A stretch of DNA of 11,371 nt from Bacteroidales bacterium. Lineage in GTDB: Bacteria; Bacteroidota; Bacteroidia; Bacteroidales; UBA932. Within the stretch, counting starts at the first letter, position 1. Each line of letters opens with the position of its first letter. The notes below the pieces were generated by a model. The model was given only the letters and a program-made list of their open reading frames with translations, had not been told where the DNA came from and searched no databases. This document shows positions 6,292-11,371 of the stretch, piece by piece. The stretch covers positions 1-11,371 of the forward strand of contig WRBG01000049.1 of assembly GCA_009784635.1 (NCBI GenBank), in the 5' to 3' direction. The translations under genes and the position numbers were made by a program.

Positions 6292-6864
6292 CTAAAAATT
6301 TTCTGCTTTCAATTCAAAAAATGCCTGCGGATGGTGGCAGCACGGGCAATTGTCCAAAGATTTCTCGCCGTAGTGTATGTAACCACAGTTTCGACATGCC
6401 CATTCCATCTTGACAGTGCGTTGGAAAACTTCATCTTGATTGACATTCTGCAACAACTTGAGGTAACGTTCTTCGTGTCTTTTTTCAACGGTAGCTACCA
6501 ATTTGAAAGCTGTAGCAATTTGGGGAAATCCTTCTTCCTCGGCAATACGTGCAAATTCGGGATAAAGCAAATCCCACTCCTCGTGTTCGCCCTCGGCTGC
6601 TGCCAACAGATTTTCGGCGGTACTGCCGATGACTCCGGCAGGAAATGTAGCGGTGATTTCAACCATACCGCCCTCAAGAAATTTGAAGAACAGTTTAGCA
6701 TGCTCTTTCTCTTGTGCCGCCGTTTCTTCAAAAAAGGCTGCAATTTGTTCAAAGCCATCTTTGCGGGCTTTGCTTGCAAAAAAAGTATACCTGTTGCGTG
6801 CCTGTGATTCACCTGCAAACGATTTTAACAGGTTTTGTTCAGTTTTTGTTCCTTTGATATTCAT
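6292..6864 (-). CDS. rbr: Rubrerythrin (cytosolic, ferritin-like diiron plus rubredoxin-like domain)
   Basis: A 190-residue classical rubrerythrin, an NADH-linked peroxidase that reduces H2O2 in anaerobes. The four-helix diiron domain comes first: GESQARNRY (helix 1 Glu), QEKEH (ExxH of helix 2), AEGEHEEW (ExxE of helix 3) and VEKRH (ExxH of helix 4). A rubredoxin-like Fe(Cys)4 knuckle follows with CRNCG and CPCC near the C-terminus. All iron ligands expected for the family are present. There is no signal peptide. The frame is open 35 codons further upstream, but that stretch is promoter DNA and the homologous start MNIKGTKTEQNLL fits the ATG at 6864. It diverges from the DUF2231/lipoprotein-rubrerythrin pair; their promoters overlap. 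A hairpin follows the stop. Confidence 0.96.
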   Translation of the reverse strand: MNIKGTKTEQNLLKSFAGESQARNRYTFFASKARKDGFEQIAAFFEETAAQEKEHAKLFFKFLEGGMVEITATFPAGVIGSTAENLLAAAEGEHEEWDLLYPEFARIAEEEGFPQIATAFKLVATVEKRHEERYLKLLQNVNQDEVFQRTVKMEWACRNCGYIHYGEKSLDNCPCCHHPQAFFELKAENF

Positions 6865-6913
6865 GGATTTAATATTTTTTATATTGCCATTTTTTAACCG
6901 GCGACAAAAATAG

Positions 6914-6923
6914 TTTTTTTTTT
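6914..6923. repeat. T10 homopolymer inside overlapping divergent promoters
   Basis: Ten consecutive Ts lie between two outward-facing -7 boxes and within the -33/-7 spacer of the rubrerythrin promoter. Length changes by strand slippage would alter that spacer. It may equally be a simple AT-rich promoter tract. Confidence 0.6.
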
Positions 6924-6924
6924 G

Positions 6925-6932
6925 TATTTTTG
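6925..6932 (+). promoter_or_regulatory. Bacteroidota -7 box for the DUF2231-lipoprotein rubrerythrin operon
   Basis: TATTTTTG followed by CAGC is an exact TAnnTTTG match and is the mirror image of the rubrerythrin -7 box at 6905-6912. It ends only 9 nt before the DUF2231 ATG, which predicts a leaderless or nearly leaderless transcript. No TTG -33 box is found at 17-23 bp upstream. Confidence 0.45.
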
Positions 6933-6941
6933 CAGCAAAAA

Positions 6942-7370
6942 ATGTTAGATACCAGTCATCTTCATCCAATGCTCGTACACTTTCCTATCGCATTAACGCT
7001 TGTAGGAATTGTACTCGAATTAGTTAGGGTTTTATTTTGCAAAACTGACGCGAAGTTGCCGAGCGGCGAACTGCTCCTCTACATGGCCGCTGCCACTGCG
7101 GTATTTGCTTTGTTGAGCGGATTTCTTTTTACCTCCACGTTTTCGGGAAAACCGCTTGAGGTGAGAAACACGCATATGTTGTTGGCTGTTTTGTCAACCG
7201 TTGCTCTGTCGTTAGCCTCTCTTTTTTACCTGCTTTACCGCTTTGGGAAACAGAAGAAAAGCATTTTTTCCACGATAGGATTGACGTTTTACGTAATTGC
7301 AGCAATTTTGATGGGCGCAGCGGGATATATGGGAGGCAGTTTGGTGTATTCCTACATGATTGGATTGTAA
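6942..7370 (+). CDS. DUF2231 family four-helix membrane protein
   Basis: A 142-residue inner membrane protein with the DUF2231 hallmark HLHPMLVHFPIAL at residues 6-18. Four hydrophobic helices are seen at about 10-33, 44-66, 78-102 and 110-137. His6, His8 and His13 lie at or in helix 1 and His78 starts helix 3, so paired histidines could sit on the same membrane face and bind a haem or metal; this is inference, not established for this protein. Related domains are known to me fused to or beside cytochrome-type proteins, which would fit electron transfer. A TTG start at 6930 is possible, but ATG 6942 gives the usual start just before the HP motif. The lipoprotein rubrerythrin gene follows after 45 nt without a visible promoter, so the two probably share a transcript. 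Confidence 0.85.
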   Translation: MLDTSHLHPMLVHFPIALTLVGIVLELVRVLFCKTDAKLPSGELLLYMAAATAVFALLSGFLFTSTFSGKPLEVRNTHMLLAVLSTVALSLASLFYLLYRFGKQKKSIFSTIGLTFYVIAAILMGAAGYMGGSLVYSYMIGL

Positions 7371-7415
7371 GTAATTTTCAAATCTTTATTATAAATCTTA
7401 AAAAATCAAAGCAAA

Positions 7416-8042
7416 ATGAGAAGTATTATCAGAGTTACAGTAATGTTTTTGCTGGTTGGCATCGTTGCCGTTTCGTGTTCGGGCGCAAAACCTGAAAAAA
7501 CCATCGAAAATTTAAAAGAAGCCATTACGGGCGAGAGCAACGCAAGCATCACGTATGAGGCATTTTCGGCAAAAGCCGCTGAAGACGGTTTCCCCAACAT
7601 TGCTAAAATGTTTGCAGCAGCCGCAGAAGCAGAGGCAATACATGTGAAAAACCACAATGCAGTATTGGTCAAGTTGGGCGAGCAAGCGTTTACCGCAAAG
7701 CTCGAAACGCCAACAGTAGCCGACATGGTATCTAACCTTGAGGCAGCCATTGAAGGTGAAACATACGAATTTACCGTGATGTATCCGGGCTTTCTAACCG
7801 TTGCCAATTCCGAAAAAGCGAAAGACGCAATTACCTCTTTCACATGGGCAAACGAAGCCGAAAAAACACATGCAAGGCTGTATACCAAAGCGTTGAATAT
7901 CCTAAAAGCAACAGGTAGCGACGAAACGGTATCGTCCACATGGTACACCTGCCCCAAATGCGGCGATTTATTCGATACTATTGAAGGTGTCGGTGGTTGC
8001 CCATTGTGCGCCACAAACCCTGCATCTTTTTTGAAGTTTTAG
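7416..8042 (+). CDS. Rubrerythrin-family lipoprotein (predicted periplasmic)
   Basis: A 208-residue protein with a lipoprotein signal peptide: two Arg, a hydrophobic stretch (VTVMFLLVGIVAV) and a lipobox ending in AVSC, Cys22 being the acylated residue. The mature part is a complete rubrerythrin: GESNAS (helix 1 Glu), EAIH (ExxH), GETYE (ExxE), EKTH (ExxH), then a rubredoxin-like site with CPKCG and CPLC. All diiron and Fe(Cys)4 ligands are kept, so peroxidase chemistry outside the cytoplasm is likely. Residues after Cys22 (SGAK) lack the acidic run that sends Bacteroidota lipoproteins to the cell surface, so it probably faces the periplasm. It is highly diverged from the cytosolic rubrerythrin 0.5 kb away, so not a recent copy. 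It is probably co-transcribed with the DUF2231 gene and converges on clpB. Confidence 0.92.
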   Translation: MRSIIRVTVMFLLVGIVAVSCSGAKPEKTIENLKEAITGESNASITYEAFSAKAAEDGFPNIAKMFAAAAEAEAIHVKNHNAVLVKLGEQAFTAKLETPTVADMVSNLEAAIEGETYEFTVMYPGFLTVANSEKAKDAITSFTWANEAEKTHARLYTKALNILKATGSDETVSSTWYTCPKCGDLFDTIEGVGGCPLCATNPASFLKF

Positions 8043-8092
8043 CATATAACCCAAAAAGAGGCCGACCTGCCTTAAGGGAAGCAAAACGCCGC

Positions 8093-10231
8093 TCAATTCC
8101 TAAAGATTAATCCTTGGTCAAGGCTGTCCGCTACAATTGTTTTATTGTTTTGGATTTGGCCCGACAGGATTTTTTTGGCCAATTCGTTGACCAATTCCCT
8201 TTGCAGTACCCGTTTTAAAGGACGGGCGCCGTAGGCGGGTTCATATCCTTTGTTGGCCAAGTAGTCCAAGGCTTTGTCGGTAATTTCCAATTCAAGTCCG
8301 CTTTGTTGCAACATCTTTTTGATGTCGGCCAATTGGATGTTCAAAATGCCTTTGAGGTGTGCGCAAGTTAGGGGATGGAACATGATGATTTCGTCTATCC
8401 GGTTCAAAAACTCGGGACGCATGATTTGTTTGAGCAACTCCAATACATCCAACCTGCAACGCGCCCAAACCTGCTCCTTGTTTTGTTCGGTCATTTCTTC
8501 CATCCGTTCTTGAATAATGGGCGAACCCACATTGGAAGTCATGACGATGATGGTGTTTTTAAAATCGGCGGTGCGGCCCTTGTTGTCGGTCAGACGGCCA
8601 TCGTCCAATACCTGTAAGAGGATATTGAATACGTCCGGATGGGCCTTTTCGATTTCGTCGAGCAGGACTACGGAATAAGGTTTACGGCGTACCGCCTCGG
8701 TAAGCTGGCCGCCTTCGTCGTAGCCGACATAACCCGGAGGGGCGCCTATCAGACGGCTTACGGTGTGTCGCTCTTGATATTCGCTCATGTCAATTCGGGT
8801 CAGGAGGTTTTCGTCGTTAAAAAGGTAATCGGCTAAGGCCCGCGCCAATTCGGTTTTGCCTACACCGGTGGTGCCTAAGAATAAAAAACTGCCGATGGGC
8901 TTTTTGGGGTCATGGAGGCCGGCGCGGGAACGGCGGATGGCGTCTGCCATGGCGGTAATGGCTTCGTCCTGCCCCACTACTTTCTTATGCAGTTCTTCTT
9001 CGAGCTGCAATAATTTCTCCCGTTCGCTCTGCAACATCTTTTTCACCGGAATACCCGTCCATCGGGCAACCACCTCGGCAATGGCTTCGTCGTCTACTAC
9101 CTCGTTAATCAAGCTGCCTTCAAAGGCTTCCTTTTGCCGGCTCAATCTTTCTATTTCCTGCTCGGCCTCCCGAATCTTGCCGTATCGGATTTCGGCCACC
9201 AAACCGTAATCGCCTCGGCGCTCGGCGTCTTCTGCTTTAAATTTCAGATTCTCTATCTCCTGTTTCTTCTGCTGGATGGATGCCAAGTTTTTTTTCTCCT
9301 CCTGCCATTTGGCCCGCTTTACCTCCCGTTCCCCGTTTAGCTCGGCGATGGTTTTGCTCAGGGCCTCTGTTTTGTCTTTATCCCCGTCCCGCTTAATGGC
9401 CTCCCGCTCTATCTCCAACTGACGAATCTTGCGGTCTAATTCGTCTATCACCAAGGGAACCGAATCCATTTCCAACCTTAGCTTGGAGGCGGCCTCGTCC
9501 ATCAAGTCAATCGCCTTATCGGGTAAAAAACGGGAAGTGATATAGCGATGCGATAATTCTACCGCCGCAATAATAGCGTCGTCTTTAATCTGCACTTTAT
9601 GGTGGTTTTCGTAACGCTCCTTGAGGCCCCGCAAAATGGAAATGGCTTCTTGAGGAGAAGGCTCGCCTACCATGACCATTTGGAACCGGCGCTCCAAAGC
9701 CTTATCCTGTTCAAAATACTTCTGATATTCGTCCAAGGTGGTGGAACCTACCGTCCGCAATTCTCCCCGCGCCAAGGCAGGCTTGAGGATATTGGCCGCG
9801 TCCATAGCTCCATCGCTTTTTCCGGCTCCGACCAAAGTATGGATTTCGTCAATAAACAAAATCACCTCGCCTTCTGCGGCAATCACCTCTTTAACTACGG
9901 ACTTTAATCGTTCTTCAAATTCTCCCTTGTATTTGGCTCCGGCAATCAAAGCGCCCATATCTAATGAATACACCTGTTTGGACTTTAGGGTCTCCGGCAC
10001 GTCTCCGGCCACAATGCGCCGAGCAATACCCTCGGCAATAGCCGTCTTTCCCACTCCGGGCTCCCCTACCAGAATAGGATTGTTTTTGGTTCGCCGACTC
10101 AGAATCTGCAATACCCTGCGTATTTCCTCGTCCCTGCCTATCACCGGGTCTAATTTGCCCTCTTGGGCCATACGGTTCAGATGAAGGGCATACTGATTTA
10201 ATGCTTCAAAAGTTTGCTTGTTGTTGTTCAT
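8093..10231 (-). CDS. clpB: ClpB-type disaggregase lacking the N-terminal domain
   Basis: A 712-residue Hsp100 AAA+ protein. Domains in order: NBD1 with Walker A GEPGVGKT (~57-64) and Walker B ILFIDEIH; the coiled-coil middle domain typical of ClpB and absent from ClpA (~270-390, including the AEDAERRGDYGLVAEIRYGK motif 2 region); NBD2 with GTTGVGKT, GAPPGYVGYDEGG (pore loop) and VVLLDEIEKAHPD; and a C-terminal domain ending near ARPLKRVLQRELVN. It matches E. coli ClpB (857 aa) from about residue 149 to the end, so the N domain is missing. The start is fixed: upstream in frame there are three codons and then TAA (10246-10244). With DnaK it should dissolve protein aggregates. E. coli makes a similar short form from an internal start; here only the short form is encoded. 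Confidence 0.95.
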   Translation of the reverse strand: MNNNKQTFEALNQYALHLNRMAQEGKLDPVIGRDEEIRRVLQILSRRTKNNPILVGEPGVGKTAIAEGIARRIVAGDVPETLKSKQVYSLDMGALIAGAKYKGEFEERLKSVVKEVIAAEGEVILFIDEIHTLVGAGKSDGAMDAANILKPALARGELRTVGSTTLDEYQKYFEQDKALERRFQMVMVGEPSPQEAISILRGLKERYENHHKVQIKDDAIIAAVELSHRYITSRFLPDKAIDLMDEAASKLRLEMDSVPLVIDELDRKIRQLEIEREAIKRDGDKDKTEALSKTIAELNGEREVKRAKWQEEKKNLASIQQKKQEIENLKFKAEDAERRGDYGLVAEIRYGKIREAEQEIERLSRQKEAFEGSLINEVVDDEAIAEVVARWTGIPVKKMLQSEREKLLQLEEELHKKVVGQDEAITAMADAIRRSRAGLHDPKKPIGSFLFLGTTGVGKTELARALADYLFNDENLLTRIDMSEYQERHTVSRLIGAPPGYVGYDEGGQLTEAVRRKPYSVVLLDEIEKAHPDVFNILLQVLDDGRLTDNKGRTADFKNTIIVMTSNVGSPIIQERMEEMTEQNKEQVWARCRLDVLELLKQIMRPEFLNRIDEIIMFHPLTCAHLKGILNIQLADIKKMLQQSGLELEITDKALDYLANKGYEPAYGARPLKRVLQRELVNELAKKILSGQIQNNKTIVADSLDQGLIFRN

Positions 10232-10287
10232 AATCCATACCTTTTATATATACGTGCAACGCAAATAACCGGCCAGCCTGCATTATC

Positions 10288-10317
10288 TGACATTTTGACA
10301 GTTGTTGGGTCGCGACC
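10288..10317. promoter_or_regulatory. Direct repeat and palindrome between clpB and the beta-propeller gene
   Basis: TGACA-TTT-TGACA (10288-10300) is a spaced direct repeat. GGTCGCGACC (10308-10317) is a perfect 10-bp palindrome that stands out as GC-rich in an AT-rich gap. Both lie 57-86 bp upstream of the clpB start and just before the promoter of the divergent gene. They could be heat-shock or other operator sites; no CIRCE element is present and I cannot name a regulator. Confidence 0.3.
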
Positions 10318-10336
10318 GTAGTTGGCGGATAAAATA

Positions 10337-10368
10337 TTTGGTATATTCAACAATAATTCCTACTTTTG
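10337..10368 (+). promoter_or_regulatory. Bacteroidota promoter of the beta-propeller gene
   Basis: TTTG (10337-10340), a 20-bp spacer and TACTTTTG (10361-10368) match the TTTG/TAnnTTTG consensus with normal spacing. This is the best promoter in the window. Transcription would begin near 10374, leaving a leader of about 55 nt before the ATG at 10430. Confidence 0.75.
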
Positions 10369-10429
10369 GAAAAAATTGATTACCTTGGGCGTAATATGTT
10401 ATACAATAAAACTATATAAAATCAACCGT

Positions 10430-11371
10430 ATGAAAAAAATTTCTATCCTACTCAGTCTTTTTCTGACTACATCTTTGTTCGCGCAAAACTCCCCCATCCT
10501 ATGGAGAAACGACCGCACCGGTATTTATAACGAAACGGGCTTGTTAAAATCATGGCCCGACGGCGGCCCCCAATTGTTGTGGTATTACAATGCATTGGGA
10601 GACGGCCATGCGTCTGTAAGCATTGCCAACGAAAAAGTGTATGTAACAGGAATGACCGATGGTAAAGGCTATCTGTATGTATTTGACACAAGTGGTAAAC
10701 TCTTGAATAAAAAAAAGTATGGGCCGGAATGGACGCCAAGCTACCCGGGCTCTCGAGGCGCTGTCACCATCAACGATGGCAAACTTTATATCCATACTGC
10801 CACAGGGGTTATTTATTGCTTTGACGAACAAACATTAAACTTGGTTTGGCAAAAAGATTTTCTAAAAGAATTTGGCGGCAGAAACATCAGATGGGGACTA
10901 AACGAATCGCTCTTGATTGTGGGCGACAAATTGATAGTAACCCCGGGTGGGCCAACGCATAATATTGTAGCGCTCAACAAGGCGAATGGCAACCTAATAT
11001 GGAGTTCAAAAGGCATAGGCGTTTTATCGTCCTATTGTTCGCCTCTTTACATATCTGACCAGCAAGTGCCGCAAATAGTAACCATGATGTCTACCCATAT
11101 TGTGGGCGTAGATATTGCAAATGGAAATACACTTTGGTCGTACCCACATGAAAACATGCGGCAGATACATCCCAACACGCCTGTTTATCACAACAATATG
11201 GTGTTGTGTACCAGCGGATACGGTAAGGGTTCCGTAATGTTGCGCCTGACAAATGGAGGCAGGAGCGTAGAAAAAGTTTGGGAATCAAAAGACTTGGAAA
11301 CAAAAACCGGAGGGGTTGTAAGAATAGGCAACTACGCCTATGGCTCTGGCGATAACAGTAAATACTGGTAC
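10430..11371 (+). CDS. Secreted PQQ-like beta-propeller repeat protein (3' end outside window)
   Basis: The 314 codons in the window stay open to the edge. A Sec signal peptide (MKKISILLSLFLTTSLFA, cleavage likely before QN) is followed by PQQ-like/BamB-like propeller repeats. Recurrent blade strands end in a Trp motif (QLLWYY, LVWQKDF, LIWSSKG, TLWSYPH, KVWESKD) at irregular intervals of roughly 45-80 residues, alternating with strands such as KVYVTG, KLYIHT and GVIYCFD. The protein is probably periplasmic or secreted. Such Bacteroidota proteins are usually annotated as PQQ-binding-like, but neither cofactor binding nor enzymatic activity can be judged. It has its own strong promoter and diverges from clpB with a 198-bp gap. 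No lipobox cysteine is present. Confidence 0.88.
   Translation, partial: MKKISILLSLFLTTSLFAQNSPILWRNDRTGIYNETGLLKSWPDGGPQLLWYYNALGDGHASVSIANEKVYVTGMTDGKGYLYVFDTSGKLLNKKKYGPEWTPSYPGSRGAVTINDGKLYIHTATGVIYCFDEQTLNLVWQKDFLKEFGGRNIRWGLNESLLIVGDKLIVTPGGPTHNIVALNKANGNLIWSSKGIGVLSSYCSPLYISDQQVPQIVTMMSTHIVGVDIANGNTLWSYPHENMRQIHPNTPVYHNNMVLCTSGYGKGSVMLRLTNGGRSVEKVWESKDLETKTGGVVRIGNYAYGSGDNSKYWY

Larger units (their letters stand above)
6905..6939 (-). promoter_or_regulatory. Rubrerythrin promoter (-33 TTTG, -7 TATTTTTG)
   Basis: The minus strand carries TATTTTTG (6912-6905), an exact TAnnTTTG -7 box, with TTTG at 6939-6936 as -33 box. The 23-bp spacer is at the long end of the range described for Bacteroidota promoters and contains ten consecutive As (T10 on the plus strand, 6914-6923). 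Predicted leader is about 35 nt. The -33 box touches the start of the divergent DUF2231 gene. Confidence 0.55.

Noticed and set aside
6221..6295. Possible 24-codon peptide gene between the acyl ligase and rubrerythrin genes
   Set aside because: No promoter, ribosome binding site or recognisable family; its 3' end overlaps the hairpin and the rubrerythrin stop.
7406..8014. Minus-strand open frame of 202 codons over the lipoprotein rubrerythrin
   Set aside because: Antisense to an intact rubrerythrin with all metal ligands; Ala- and Ser-rich composition typical of a shadow frame.
8043..8092. Terminator between the lipoprotein rubrerythrin and clpB genes
   Set aside because: Only a short CCTTAAGG palindrome without a loop or T-run is present.

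Overview
The window looks like chromosome of an anaerobic or microaerophilic member of the Bacteroidota, probably Bacteroidales-like. The reasons are: promoter elements of the Bacteroidota type (TAnnTTTG -7 boxes, once with a TTTG -33 box 20 bp upstream); starts without clear Shine-Dalgarno sequences; a DUF6913 protein, a family I know mainly from this phylum; and two rubrerythrins, which are typical of oxygen-sensitive organisms. No phage, insertion sequence or CRISPR array was found. No gene-free stretch exceeds about 200 bp.

Layout, left to right. (1) The 3' end of a Fic AMP-transferase gene (+) runs head-on into tRNA-Arg(TCT) (-); the fic stop codon lies inside the tRNA acceptor end. (2) The RNA ligase gene rtcB (+) starts 30 nt beyond the tRNA 5' end, so the tRNA fills its upstream region. 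(3) A minus-strand pair encodes a DUF6913 protein and a DUF368/PopT-type undecaprenyl-phosphate translocase. (4) Divergent from it is a tight plus-strand operon: EamA transporter, small PlsC-type acyltransferase and AMP-forming acyl ligase. Its composition resembles the enterobacterial lplT-aas lysophospholipid salvage locus with Aas split in two and a different transporter. (5) A divergent rubrerythrin module follows: a cytosolic rubrerythrin (-), then a DUF2231 four-helix membrane protein and a second rubrerythrin with a lipoprotein signal peptide (+). (6) clpB (-) lacks the whole N-terminal domain. (7) The 5' part of a secreted PQQ-like beta-propeller gene (+), with a good Bacteroidota promoter, runs off the right edge.

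The most notable content is the rubrerythrin module. It puts a diiron peroxidase in the cytosol and another, by its signal, in the periplasm, with a His-containing membrane protein encoded between them. Their promoters overlap back to back around a T10 tract that lies in the -33/-7 spacer of the cytosolic gene. Also notable are the overlap of rtcB control sequence with a tRNA gene, the Aas-like split operon and the N-domain-less ClpB. All functional links are inferred from motifs and gene order.
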